Of a DNA stretch of 64,000 nt, positions 46,000 through 57,493 are shown piece after piece. How positions within the stretch are numbered: the stretch's first letter is position 1; each line of letters begins with the position of its first letter. Below the pieces are notes generated by a model, which did not search any database, was not told the origin of the DNA, and was given only the letters and a program-made list of their open reading frames with translations. Both the position numbers and the translations under genes were made by a program. The stretch lies in assembly GCA_965153355.1 (NCBI GenBank), contig OZ231126.1, positions 41,106,001 through 41,170,000 of the forward strand. The letters run 5' to 3'. Origin of the DNA: Flaccisagitta enflata (lineage: Eukaryota; Chaetognatha; Sagittoidea; Aphragmophora).

Positions 46000-46228
46000 G
46001 CTTAGAAGCCATGGACCTAAGTCAAAGAACCGCTCATCGCAGTATGCTAGAATGTGTATATATGTGGCAGAGGCCCTGGGAAAAAGTTTCATAAGCATCA
46101 GAGACCTCAAACCATAGGCAGCGAGCATATTTATGATAAAAATGAAATTCAATACTAACTTATTCACATTCAGTTAACTCTTTTTGAATTTTTATTTTTT
46201 ATTCATTCTTCACGTTTCAGCTAAGCAT

Positions 46229-46442
46229 GTTTAGACGTGTGTTACTCGACTCTTTATCCCGCTTTGTCCGTCTGTTGGTCGGTTGGTCCGTCGGTTGGTT
46301 GGTTGGTTGGTGCCCTTTTTACTTCTTTGGCATTTTTTAGCATTTTGAGCTGACTGCTCCTACCCTAATGCCCCAGTAACCTTATCTATCAATGCCCCTG
46401 CCCACCCGACGCGACTAGGGTAGCCGTGTATCTGGCCTTGTT
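46229..46442 (-). mobile_element. H1 hairpin-ended element, both ends present
   Basis: Plus strand: TTTAGACGTGTGTTACTCGA (decayed hairpin), CTCTTTATCCCGCTTTGTCC, (GTCGGTTG)n, ACTGCTCCTACCC, GCCCCTGCCCACCCGACGCG, ACTAGGGTAGCCGTGTATC and TGGCCTTGTT. 214 bp. Confidence 0.75.
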
Positions 46443-46587
46443 ATGTCTTTAACTGCACGAACATAAGAGGCTCTATCAGTGCATCCGTCCGTTTGACCTT
46501 TGGTTTGTTAAGCTCAAGTGAAAAATCAATGAAATCGACCAGAATCACTTGAAATTTCTCATGCGGGAAATTCAAATCATTCTTCAT

Positions 46588-46760
46588 CTCACCTCATTCA
46601 TTCATTCATTCACTCATTCATCATTCATTAATTCATTCATTCATTCATTTTTTCATTCATTCATTCTTCATTCATTTGACAACATTCATCATTCATTGCA
46701 TTCATACATTCATCATGCTAATTGATTCATAACATTCACACTTATTCAGACTTATTCATT
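46588..46760. repeat. (ATTC)n microsatellite, degenerate
   Basis: CATT/ATTC tetranucleotide repeats with many interruptions. H2 copies at 29.8-30.3 kb hold similar CATTCATTCA sequence. Confidence 0.9.
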
Positions 46761-46761
46761 C

Positions 46762-47349
46762 TTAATTCATTATTCATAAATTCTCATTCATTGTTAATTG
46801 ATTCATGCATCATTACATGTGTAATTCATCAATGCAGTTGTCCACTGACCTGTGATACACTGTTTTATCGAAAAACTTTACTAGGCATCCAATATGGCGA
46901 GAATCCCAGGATTCAGGGCACCTCGGGGAGCCATAAGCTGTCTTAACTTTCGGTTTAGACGCCAATTTCACATTGTTATATCGAAAATCATAAAGTGCCT
47001 GTGCCTGTTTTAGCGGCCCTCTAGGGGCACAAGGCAGAAAACGCAAAAAACATATGAACAATGGTAGCGGCAGCGTCAGGAGCAGCGGCAGAGGATTTAA
47101 AACCAGCTGCGGTCTCTTGATCATTGAGGAATTTATGATAATAGTACACATTTAAAACTCAAAAGCGCAGTATGTTTTACTTTGAACCAAGCATTGTCCA
47201 CTTACACACAGCAAGTTAAGACAGCCCCTCATTCACTTATCCGAATCTTTCACTGGTGCTATGCGTTTTTAGCTTGAAATTTTATGCCTAACTTTACTTA
47301 CTTTCCCGATCCTCCTTCAATCATTTTATTCCTCGTCCTTGTTTTGGAT
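46762..47349. other. non-coding stretch
   Basis: No exon is supported. TATCGAAAAACTTTACTAGG and TTATATCGAAAATCATAAAG suggest an old pogo-like TIR pair, too decayed to define. Confidence 0.35.
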
Positions 47350-47353
47350 GGTG

Positions 47354-48211
47354 GTATGCCAAAACCACCCATAGTGTTGGTGATTTAGGTGTTTGGGTGG
47401 TTTTTGGGGTGTTGCTGATGGTGATTTGGGGGTTTTGCGTGGTGGTTGGGTATATAACGCCTCTAGTATGCATGAACACCCATAGTGTTGGTGATTTAGG
47501 TGTTTGGGTGGTTTTTGGGGTGTTGGTGATGGTGATTTGGGGGTTTTGGGTGGTGGTTGGGTAAATAACGCCTCTAGTATGCCAAAACCACCCATAGTGT
47601 TGATGATTAGGTGTTTGGGTGATTTAAGGGATGTCGGTGATGGTGATTTGGGGGTTTTGGGAGGCGGTTGGGTATATAACCAGGCCTGATTTTAGAGCGA
47701 GCCCGCAAGCCCGATGCTCTCTATTTTGCTCTCGGGCTCACATATTTTGCAAGCTCTGAGCCCGGCGGGCTCTCTCTCATTAGGACGGATTAAATCGCTC
47801 AAGCTGATTGAGTAAAATATTTGGGAAATCATCAGGTCTTGAGTCGCTATTCGATTTTTTCACAAATCAAATTATCGTAGTAGTGACTAGTTTATCATTA
47901 CATCATAAAACCAGTGTCTGTTGTTGCAAATATAGGCTGATATGATGGTAAAATTTGGCACAACGTTTTTACCCGGCTCATGAATTTCCTGTCGGGCTCT
48001 GTCAAATTGTGGGGAGCGAGCCCGACTGGCTCAGTCAAGAAATTCATTAAAATCAGGCCTGTATATAATGCCGCTAGTATGCCAAAACCACCCATGGTGT
48101 TGGTGATTGAGGTGTTTGGGTGGTTTTAGGGGTGTCGATGATGGTGATTTAGGGGTTTTGGGTGGTGGTTGGGTATGTAATGTCTCTAGTATGCCAAAAC
48201 CACCCATAGTG
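47354..48211. repeat. 111-112-bp minisatellite, interrupted by a MITE
   Basis: CCCATAGTGTTGG starts lie at 47368, 47479 and 47591. Further units at 48091-48211 continue after a 381-bp insertion. Units hold GGTGTTTGGGTGGTTTT, GGGGGTTTTGGG and GGTATATAACGCCTCTAG. The array runs straight into an H1 hairpin end, so it is probably internal to an H1 element. Pro/His-rich frames are artefacts. Confidence 0.9.
47681..48061. mobile_element. hAT-like MITE, 381 bp
   Basis: It begins CAGGCCTGATTTTAGAGCGA and ends ATTAAAATCAGGCCTG, an inverted repeat of 13-14 bp. Target duplications are TATATAAC (47673-47680) and TATATAAT (48062-48069); the intact minisatellite unit reads TATATAAC, so the insertion is read directly. 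AGCCCG/CGGGCT motifs recur in the subterminal regions, as in hAT elements. No transposase is present. Confidence 0.85.
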
Positions 48212-48263
48212 CGGATCGACCGACACACATAGTGGGCTTTAGAGTCGCGTGCACGCGACTAAA
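48212..48263 (+). mobile_element. H1 hairpin end after the minisatellite
   Basis: GGATCGACCGACACACATAG, TGGGCTTTAGAG and the perfect hairpin AGTCGCGTGCACGCGACT plus AAA. The 111-bp array joins it directly. Confidence 0.75.
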
Positions 48264-48366
48264 GAGTAACAACTACATTTGGCAGTTCACAGATCATTTT
48301 TTCTTTGCTTGACCCAGATACATGTTAATCTATGTACCTTAGAGATTTTTTCAGGATTAAACCTCA

Positions 48367-48668
48367 TTTTTAGTCGCGTGCATGTGACTTTATAACCCGC
48401 TATGTCGGTTGTTCCATTTCTCAGTTTCTCCATCTGCCCGTTATGTCCATCCATCCGTCCATCTGTTTGGCCGGCCGGCCATCCGTCCATCTGTCCGTCC
48501 GTCTGTACGTCCATCTGTCCTTCCTTCCGTCCATCAACATCACCTTTTTCGGCGTTTAGGAGCGGTTTTTGCATTACTACTACTGCCCAATAGCTTGGGT
48601 TAGCCTTTTCATCACTGCCCCTGCCCCACCCACACGCGACTTCATTAGCCGTGTATACGGCTTTGTCA
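48367..48668 (-). mobile_element. H1 hairpin-ended element, downstream member of a head-to-tail pair
   Basis: Plus strand: TTTTTAGTCGCGTGCATGTG, ACTTTATAACCCGCTATGTC, a (GTCCATCT)n tract to about 48535, TTTGCATTACTACTACTGCC, CACGCGACTTCATTAGCCG and TGTATACGGCTTTGTC. 302 bp, with one of the longer tracts. Confidence 0.8.
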
Positions 48669-48735
48669 GTTGCGGACATGCAATTGTATAAGAGACTTCA
48701 TCCGTCCAATGGCCTGTCAGTCCGTAACGCACGTC
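48669..48735 (-). mobile_element. H1 hairpin end, upstream member of the pair
   Basis: AGTTGCGGACATGCAATTGT, then a short GTCCGTCC-like tract. It abuts the AACAAAGCC-type start of the copy at 48367-48668, so hairpin end and start are joined. Confidence 0.6.
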
Positions 48736-49094
48736 GCACAAGTCAAAAAGTCGGAAAATGAATGTTTCGGAGGTTTTTTAATTGGTGTGTGTATGTTAAA
48801 GGGAGTAGGCGCGGGGTGTTGATTGGGGTTAGGTGCCCCTGCCCACCTATCCCTAACGATAATGTGACCCCACGTCACTTGTTTACTGCTTTGAAGAACT
48901 TAATGATTGTAATTAGAAAGAAATGACAAGGAAAAAAGATGTTCTGCACGTTTTTGACCTAAATAAGCCCGCTGCCGATGGTTTTTGGTCACTGAGGGTC
49001 ATGAAACTTCGCATTTTGTTTTAACTCGCACATATCAACATGCGCTCATACTGCGATTGGGGGTCTGACAACTTTGGTCAATTCCTGCTAAGCG

Positions 49095-49235
<141 letters not shown>

Positions 49236-49420
49236 GGGTGCGCTCGTCGTTGTTCGTCGTCTTTCTCGGTTGAGACGCGTTAAGACGAATGTCTGCCAAT
49301 AACCTCACATGTGTCTTAATCTAGCAGAAAAAGTCAAGGGGCACGCACACGCAAACACACTTTCACACACGCCCGCGCACATGAACGCACGCGCACACAT
49401 AAAAAAAAGAAGAAAAAAAA

Positions 49421-49512
49421 AAGAACGAATGAATGAATGAATGAATGAATGAATGAATGAATGAATGAATGAATGAATGAATGAATGAATGAATGAATGA
49501 ATGAATGAATTA
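49421..49512. repeat. (GAAT)n microsatellite
   Basis: Pure AATG tetranucleotide tract of about 85 bp. Confidence 0.97.
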
Positions 49513-49735
49513 ATTGATAAGCCAATGAATTGAGAGAGAAGAAAATAAGTATCAAAGCAGGAAACTAGTGATGCGGGCGAAAATGGAGGGAATCAGACAG
49601 CTGTACAGGCACGAAAGAAAAGAGAAGTAACGAAAGTCATTATCTTCACTCCCAGAAAACGGCTTAGTGCTAGACTTTGTAATTATGTAAACAATGACAA
49701 AACTTGAATTTTGGGCGGAGTCTCATCATTTCAAA

Positions 49736-49820
49736 CATCATCATCATAATCATCATCATCACCATCATCATCATCTTTCATATCATCACCCCTGTCAGCT
49801 TCTCGTTAACAGAAAAGTCC

Positions 49821-49896
<76 letters not shown>
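49736..49896. repeat. (ATC)n and (CT)n microsatellites
   Basis: ATC-rich tract 49736-49780 and CT tract 49826-49896. Confidence 0.95.
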
Positions 49897-49902
<6 letters not shown>

Positions 49903-50631
49903 CCTATTTTTTGCCTCTTTCCTCTCTCGCTCAGCATCGTTTTCAGCGTCTAACGAAATTACATCGGTTCGGCTCAGCAACTGACGGACGGACGGCCCGA
50001 CCGAGTGTGTGTCGTCGATTAAGCTAAGGAGATTTAAAGATTGGCTAAATTCAATTTTCGCTGCCGCGCGTTTTTTTTTCGCGTCGCGGCGCCTACGAGC
50101 GCTCTCTTCTCCATGCGCGCACTTCCGCGCTCAAAATCAGAAGAAGGAAAAAAAAAGAATACGCCTTCAACAGAAGAAGAATAAGAAATGTTTTTTTTTC
50201 TTTACCCTCTTCTTTTTTTTCATCGTTTGCTAATACCTCTTCTCTGCCTGTGAGTGCCATAAATATAAACATTTACAAACATTACGATTAACTGAAGACA
50301 CAAGCTGACAAACAGAAACACACAGCAATATTGAAACACACAAGGACATTTGGACACACAAACATACCGATAATCACAATTTGCCAGAAAATCACTCACA
50401 CAGACGGACAGAGGCGCAAATTCAAAGGTAAGTAGACAGACAATCAGATACACTGGCGTTAACTTAAACTCAAAAGCACACGCAGACACACGCGTGCACA
50501 CGCATGTTTATTTTCTTCATCATACAAGGGAAGGAAGGGGCTGTTGGCGAAGGAAAATCCGTGCTAAAAGACGGAAAAGTGGTTTTGACTTGACAAATAT
50601 ACAACCCATAGAAAGAGAAACAGAGAGAGTG

Positions 50632-50803
<172 letters not shown>

Positions 50804-51293
50804 TCAGACGGGGGGAAGAGCCTGAGAGCTAAATTATTCCAGTGGCCTGATGTCTAAAAATGATTTTGGCCTGAGTTCTAAAAAAAAAGTTTAGACATCA
50901 GGGCAATTTGAAACAAAAAATCATGGCATAGTTTGAAAATCTTAATGCGCCTGACAGCTAAAAAGTAAGCGCCTGATGTCTAAAAAAGAGGAAGGCATTG
51001 AAAAGCATTTATGAAAAACACATATAAGAAACTGATATGAGAAACAGAGATAGATAGATTGATGAACCAAAGGAACAACAGACAAACAGTAGTCCGCAAT
51101 AAAGACACATTAGAAATTAGAAAAGGCAGTACATGGTGGAATATGAACAAGCAATAGTAGTCTTTTTGCAAATAGTATGTATAACTAGAAATTGTTTATT
51201 GATATCTTTGAGAACTCTTATGCACCTGCCATTAAAACAAACCCACCTATAAGGTATATTACTAATTACTGTCCTTTAAAAGATTTTATTTTT

Positions 51294-51576
51294 TCAGTTG
51301 CATGCACGCAACTCTATGACCCGCTCTGTCTGTCTTTTTGTCTGTCTGTCTGTCTGTTTGTCTATCTGCCTGTTGGTCCATCATGCTTAGCTTTTTTGTT
51401 TTTTTTATATTATTTTATGCGATTGAAAGTCATTTTAAGTCATTTCAGGTCATGATAAGTCATTTTGGTCTCTTAGTCTTTAAGTCTAAGTCTCTTAGTC
51501 TTATAGTGATCTACTCATTTAGTCTTTTGGTCTTTTGGTCTTAACAACTGAACGCAACCATAAGGTGTTGGTCTTG
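51294..51576 (-). mobile_element. H1 element, second in a complete head-to-tail pair
   Basis: Plus strand: TTCAGTTGCATGCACGCAAC (hairpin AGTTGC/GCAACT), TCTATGACCCGCTCTGTC, (TGTC)n, AAGTCATTTTAAGTCATTTC repeats, CAACTGAACGCAACCATAAG, GTGTTGGTCTTGTT. It belongs to the subtype with AATGACTT repeats (as at 1654 and 25222). Confidence 0.75.
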
Positions 51577-51768
51577 TTCTTAGTCGCGTGTACGCGACTC
51601 TACAACCCGCTCAGTTTGTCAGTTGGTTGGTCTGTCACACTTTGATTTTTTAGCTTTTACGAGCCGTTTTTGGGTAACTGCTCCTACCTAACTACTTAGT
51701 TGGTCTTTCTCATCACTGCCTTTGCCCACCAGCACGCGACTTAGGTTGTTGTATATTTAGCCTTATTT
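51577..51768 (-). mobile_element. H1 element, first in the head-to-tail pair
   Basis: Plus strand: CTTAGTCGCGTGTACGCGAC, TCTACAACCCGCTCAG, GTCAGTTGGTTGGTCTGTC, TAACTGCTCCTACC, CCACCAGCACGCGACTTAGG and TTAGCCTTATT. Its hairpin end joins the start of the neighbouring copy at 51577. Confidence 0.75.
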
Positions 51769-52320
51769 GAATTTGAAAAAAAGGTGATTCACTATAACGC
51801 ATGTATTTGCATGGTCCCGTGAAATACGGTCTAGGAGCACAACTGTAATGTGTATTTAAAGAAAAATATCATCATATAAATCATTTGTGAAGGGATGAGA
51901 CTTGATTTGTGTATTGTTTCAAATGGGGCTTAAAGCCTTTTTTGTTCCCTTTTATCATTCTCTACTTCCCTCCTTTTTTAGAACTCAGGCCAATCATTGA
52001 GAGAAATTTTAGAAGTTAGACCACTTTTTCTGATTTTTTTTAGAAATAAATTGCTTCAAAATTAGCTGCAGAGCTAAAAAAATATTTTAGCTGTTGGGCC
52101 AATCTGTCATGGAAAAATTTTAGCTGTTGGGCGCTTTAGCTGTGGGGAGATACACCCAGTCAGACGCAGTCAGACGGAAAGACGGACAAATAGACAAGAC
52201 ATTTTAATGAGCCGTAAATGGTGAAGTATGGATGTATTTGCAATGGCAAAATCTTTTTTTTCAAGAATCAAAAAACAGCCTTTTTTAGAATTAGTTTAAC
52301 AGGAATCAAAAAATATCGTT

Positions 52321-53716
52321 TCAAGCTTTAACAACATTTTCTTTTGCAACGACTTTCATCTTCTATTTTGGATGGTGATGATTTTAAACACCCAACAACT
52401 CTTCCCATCTCAGAGCCCATTGCAATGTACACCCACACCTCACCACGTTTTCGATGAAAGGCTGTTGTTAGTGTAGCTGCTGCTGTTGCTGTTGGTGTAG
52501 CTGCTGCGGCCGCCGCTCGGTTGCGGCACTTTCCCCTGCGACTAACTCCCCCGTGCAATTCCTTCCATCGGCAAGAAATCGAATTATCTTCATATGAGCT
52601 TTTAGCCCGAAGACAGCAAACGACACCCTGTCACCGACGACGTCTCTTCCTCTTTTCTCTCCTCCTCATCCTCCTTCCTCCTTCTCCTTCTTCTTTTTCC
52701 TCCTCATTCTTCTTCTCAACTTTCCCTCCTTCCACCTTCTCTTCATTCTCCTCCTGTTCTTCCTCCTCTTCCACTTTCTCCTTCTACTCCTCAAAATTCC
52801 ACACCTTTCCTTGCCACCGACATCTCCTCTTTTCCTTCATCCTTCTCTCCCATATCCTGTCAACCAAAAGTCGTGCAGGGATTATCTGTGATTCTATGAT
52901 AAAATACGCGGTTAAGGATGTTGTCGGTGATGTGCCATATCACACCTCGACAGGTTCCATCCTATATTCTCGCTTAACTGGAGCGTAGCCTTTGAAATCT
53001 TCCTGTTCTATAAGTTAACTTATTGTGATGACCACCGGGTTTTTGGGCTATGCTGATGAGTTACAGCTGCATGTTAACGATATTGCACCTCAACGACAAT
53101 TTATGGTGCAGAAAAAAATTTCGGAACAGTGATATGAAATTAGGCGGGGACAGTCAAGCACACAAACCCAGATTTCAGGAACTGATGTATGAGATTAAGC
53201 TGGTTCTCCCTTCTCTCCCTTCCTTCACTATCCTCCTCTCCTCTCATTGGCGCTCCCTACCTTTAGTTTCCAATCATTACCTCGCGAGTAATTCGACTTT
53301 CAAAATAGGTGTACCGAGGACGAAGGAAGAGGCTTGTATCTCCCTCTAGCGGAATTTCAAATCAATCAATTTCGCAGAAGGAAATCAAATGCTAACAAAA
53401 CAAAATTACCTTGTTCCTTCTTCCTCTCTCCGAGCTGCGCGACAATCTCCGCAGAAACACATTTTCATTCAATCTCATTTAATCCAATAGAAAACGAATA
53501 ATTGAATAATTCTAATTCGCAGATTTCTCTCTTTTAAACTAAGTCTCGTCGTCATACAATCCGTTTCACATGACAGACACGTTGTGCAACTTATCAACTA
53601 GCACGAATTACTGTTATCTTTTCTAACATCACTCTTATGCACTGATCAAGACTAGCTTGAAATTTTCAATTTACAGATCCGAAGGACTCCTCTCCTTCCA
53701 GATGATAATACCATGA
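52321..53716. other. stretch without a firm gene
   Basis: It has a CTCCTTCTTCC-rich pyrimidine region at 52630-52850 and GCTGCTGTTGCTG repeats near 52477-52515. A forward frame at 52521-52988 is open but mainly because of the pyrimidine bias. No splice-supported exon was found. Confidence 0.35.
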
Positions 53717-53764
53717 ACAAGGCTAACAACTATCAGTCGCGTGCTAGACTTGAAATGACTTGGT
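53717..53764 (+). mobile_element. H1 element, start fragment
   Basis: AACAAGGCTAACAACTATCA, GTCGCGTGCTAGACTTG, AAATGACTTGG. This is the start of the AATGACTT subtype only. Confidence 0.6.
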
Positions 53765-53782
53765 AAATCCAGGCTCCTTTTT

Positions 53783-53830
53783 TGGGCAGCGACCCCGATC
53801 CGAAGCAGTCGATGACCAATGCTTTCACAC
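53783..53830. mobile_element. H3 end fragment
   Basis: TTGGGCAGCGACCCCGATCC, GAAGCAGTCGATGACCAATG and CTTTCACACAGG match the start of the 62.2-kb H3 element with several changes. Confidence 0.6.
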
Positions 53831-55176
53831 AGGGAGAAATTTCTCCATCTCCTTCTTTTCTCCTCCTGCTACATCCCCTCCCCGCGAGGCTCAAATCCGG
53901 TAGGCAGCGATATCAGCGGGGGTAAAAAAGGTCGCTCGAAAATCGTTTTTAGCAATTTGACTAAAGTGAGGGCGCTGAATAAAACTTTGGAAATCTTATG
54001 TTTTCAGCATTACTCGTTTTGATGTTGTACAAACATTTCTTTTATAAAAAGTGGGAAAAAAAGGTAACACTTATCCTACGACTTCTTTCTATAACTCAAC
54101 TCCACCGACACTTTCTCTAAGTCAGAGTTAACTTTCCAATGTATCATTACGCGTTGAGAAAGAAAGACAGACTGGCTAAAACCAAAGAATAAATAGACAA
54201 ACAGATACGCTGATTCATATGAATTGCATCAGAACACCAACAGTGAATCCAACTGCATGCAGTAATCTGTAAAACGCCATTTGGCGTCTCAAAAAAATGT
54301 TTCCGTAGAGAGTTAATGTTAGTGCGTCTCTCACTACAGCATAATAAGACGGCAATGATGACAAGGAAAATTGCTTCTTAAAAATCACCTTTACTTTAGT
54401 CTTCATCCGAGTAGGGAAGTAGGTCTAGTAAGAAAAGTGAAATATCTGCTAAACCATATGAGTAACATCGATGAAAAAAAGATTGACCATAATACTTATG
54501 AAATACTATAGATTAAAAAAAAATGAAACTATCTGCGCTCAAGTTGACCTTTATGTCCCCGGACTTTAACTCTGAGCGCATGATCAGAAAATTGTATGTA
54601 ACATCGTGTCAATTAAGTCAACATTAAAAATTGGGGGTGCTTTGATCAATTTTCATTTGAAATCCAAAGCAGAATTCAACACTCTATCCACCGGTGCTGT
54701 TACCGGGATTGTAGAAGCTAGCGTTCGGCCGTAGTGATTTTATCTTACACGCAGTTGAATTTGATTTCAGAGCAAAATCTGAACTGTTGAGATCTACGGG
54801 CAAACCTTTTTCAAGCTCTAAATCCGGATCTTGAGGCTCAATTCAAAGCATTGAAGCTAAAATCCCAGCCTCAAGGCTCTAATCCCACAGTCAAGGTTCA
54901 AATCCCATCCTCGAGGTTAAAATCTCAAAAACCACCTATTACTAGCCTTTCAACTGACTCAACTCCTGGAAAGCAAACATTCCTTCAAATTCCTCCGCCC
55001 ACAGAAGAAAGTCAGCTCTGACTCTTTCTGTCTTATCTGGGCAAAACTCTCTATCGATTTGCGCCCAACCCCCTACCCCCAAACCTGTCGCACAAGACAA
55101 CAACCCTTTTTCCCAGGTGATGATGATTGGATGAGTTTTTGATGCTGGTAATCGTTAGCAACTCGTTGTTCTTCGA

Positions 55177-55180
<4 letters not shown>
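53831..55180. other. stretch without a gene; decayed 20-bp minisatellite
   Basis: About 54815-54930 has irregular units (AAATCCCAGCCTCAAGGCTC, AATCCCACAGTCAAGGTTC). No exon is supported in the rest. Confidence 0.45.

Positions 55181-55227
<47 letters not shown>
55181..55227. repeat. (CT)n microsatellite
   Basis: Short CT tract. Confidence 0.96.
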
Positions 55228-55231
<4 letters not shown>

Positions 55232-55329
55232 TTTCTGTAACTCTCTCTCCTTGCCAATGAGGAGGTTGAAACCGAGGCCTAATGCAGACCGCTAATGACG
55301 TCATTTGCACTCCAACCTTCAATCAACCC

Positions 55330-56460
55330 GGTGAGGAACTGAGACAAGAGAGAGTGTAGAGGTGCAGATATGGGTGAGGGACTGAGACAAGAGAGGGTGC
55401 AGAGGGCCGGAGGTATGTGTGGAATGGACACCAGAGAGGGCGTAGAGGTGCAGATATGGGTGAGGATTGAGGAACTGAGACAAGAGTGTACAGGTGCAGA
55501 GGTGGGTGAGGAACTGACACCAAAGAGGGTGCGGAGGGTTGGAGGTATGTGTGGAATGGACACCAGAGAGGGTGTATAGGTGCAAAGGTGGGTGAGGAAC
55601 TTAGCCAAGAGAGAGTGTAGAGGTTTGGAGGTATGTGTGGAACGGACACCAGAGAGGGTATAGAGGTGCAGATATGGGTGAGGAACTGAGACAAGAGAGG
55701 GTGCAGAGGGCCGAAGGTATGTGTGGAATGGACACCAGAGAGGGCGTAGAGGTGCAGATGTGGGTGAGGATTGAGGAACTGAGACAAGAGTGTAGAGGTG
55801 CTAAGGTGGGTGAGGAACTGACACCTAAGAGGGTTTAGAGGGTCAGAGGTATGTGTGGAATGGACACCAGAGAGGGTGTAAAGGTGCAAAGTTGGGTGAG
55901 GAACTGAGCCAAGAGAGAGTGTAGAGGTTTGGAGGTATGTGTGGAACGGACACCAGAGAGGGTGTAGAGGTGCAGATATGGGTGAGGAACTGAGACAAGA
56001 GTGTAGAAGTGCAGAGGTGGGTGAGGAACTTACACCAAAGAGGGTGTAGAGGGTCGGAGTTATGTGTGGAATGGACACCAGAGAGGGTGTGAGGGTGCAA
56101 AGGTGGCTGAGGAACTGAGACAAGAGAGAGTGTAAAGATGCAGAGGTGGGTGAGCAACCGAGAAAAAGAGTGTAGAAGTGCGGAGGTGGGTGAGGAACTG
56201 ACACCAAAGAGGGTGTAGAGGGTCAGACGCATGTGTGGAACAAACACCGGAGAGGGCGTAGAGGTGCAAAGGCGGGTGATGAACGAGGAAAAGAGAGAGT
56301 GTAGAGGTGCTGAGGTGGGTGAGGAACTGACACAAGAGAGGGTATACTGATACGGAGGTGGGTCAGAAACTGAGACAGGAGAGGGTGTAGCGGCCCTCAG
56401 GTGAGGAGGAACTGAGAATAGAAAGGGTATAGATGTTCAGAGGGGGGTAAGAGACTGAGA
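55330..56460. repeat. minisatellite with 304-bp higher-order period
   Basis: Two unit types alternate: GAGGAACTGAGACAAGAG...AGGTGNNGAGGTGGGTGAG and AGGTATGTGTGGAATGGACA followed by CCAGAGAGGGTGTAGAGG. Three separate AGGTATGTGTGG landmarks (55411, 55543, 55629) recur exactly 304 bp later (55715, 55847, 55933). Further on the order loosens. Long minus-strand frames (Pro/Ser/Thr/His-rich) follow from the repeat and are not taken as genes. Confidence 0.92.
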
Positions 56461-57493
56461 ATGAGAGGGTACAGATGTGCATAGGGGGTAAGTATTTTTA
56501 GTTGGTGCACAAGGGTAATTGAGGTAGAAAAAGATGGAGAGGTATGTGGGTGCTTTTGGCCAGTGTTAAAGTGGTGCGGAGGTGCAGAAGGGGAACAAGA
56601 GCTGCAGGGGATGAAAGGTGGTTGCGTACCTCCTAGAAATAAGAAGAGATGGGGTTTAGAGGTGCGGAGGCCTGACAAGGAAGTGAAGAAAAGCTAAGGT
56701 GTAAGGGCAGAGGAGTACATAGGATGGAAACTTGGCTATGAAGCTCACAAAAAGGGGATGTCATAAAGTTCATAAACACATTGTCCATAATGCAATCTTT
56801 TTGGAAAAGAACATATCACAGCCCCGGCCGGGCCTGCATCGCCTCTCCATTCTCAGCTAAGGATTGCCTTCATTCAATCAATGAAACTTGTCGAAGAAAC
56901 ATCGTTGAGTAACATGAACTCCAATTACAATCTTTAATCGACACAATTCTGGGCAGAATTGATGGATCAATCAATTGCGCGATAGTTCATGCAATCATAT
57001 TTAGAGATCTACGCCTCCTCCCCAACCTCCTTGTCCCCTTGTATTCAAGCATGATAAAGATCGTAAGGATGCGTTGTGTGGAAAATCTTTTCAATGTGTC
57101 TCTATTGTAGAACCTTTTCTTTTAAAGTTTGTATTTGCACAAATTTTTCAGTACACGCGTGGCGGGCCCAAACATCGTTCTGGCAGAAAACAGAAAATTT
57201 ATGATTCATGAGTACATGATTTCGTGCTAGAGTCGATTGATGGCGCAGTTGTCATTTTAATCGTCCGTGTGTTTGTTACTGTCATTTTCATTGAAACTGT
57301 CAATGTCACTCACATTGTCACCGTCACTGTCATTGTCTTTGTCACTATAATTTTCATTATTATAATGATAAATCAGCCACTATTGTCGCCGTTTTTGTTC
57401 CTGGCATTCCAATCCTTTCCACTTTTCTACCACAAGTAGTTCTTGTTCTTCTCGTTCTTGTTCTTGTTTTTGTTCTTCTTGTTATTGTTCCTC
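56371..57493 (+). repeat. 1123-bp tandem duplication, copy 1
   Basis: It starts TGAGACAGGAGAGGGTGTAG and ends GTTATTGTTCCTC. The whole unit is repeated at once at 57494-58616 with only about five substitutions seen (for example 56547/57670, 56670/57793, 56829/57952). The first part continues the minisatellite; the rest is unique-looking sequence and a GTCATT-rich region. Confidence 0.97.

Larger units (their letters stand above)
50805..52165. mobile_element. 1.36-kb element with many inverted subterminal motifs
   Basis: Left side: GGCCTGANNNCTAAAA-type motifs at about 50818, 50843, 50870, 50949 and 50971, with GTCAGACGGGGGGA at the edge. Right side: the inverse motif (TTTTAGNNNTNRGGCC) at about 51977, 52010, 52087, 52119 and 52137, then CAGTCAGACG. 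The edges are uncertain. Multiple subterminal transposase-site-like repeats in inverted sense suggest a DNA transposon. The interior holds two H1 copies and no transposase. Confidence 0.5.

Noticed and set aside
55323-56207. A 294-codon minus-strand frame rich in Pro, Ser, Thr and His
   Set aside because: It coincides with the 304-bp minisatellite, other frames there are also long, and no start or splice context is seen.
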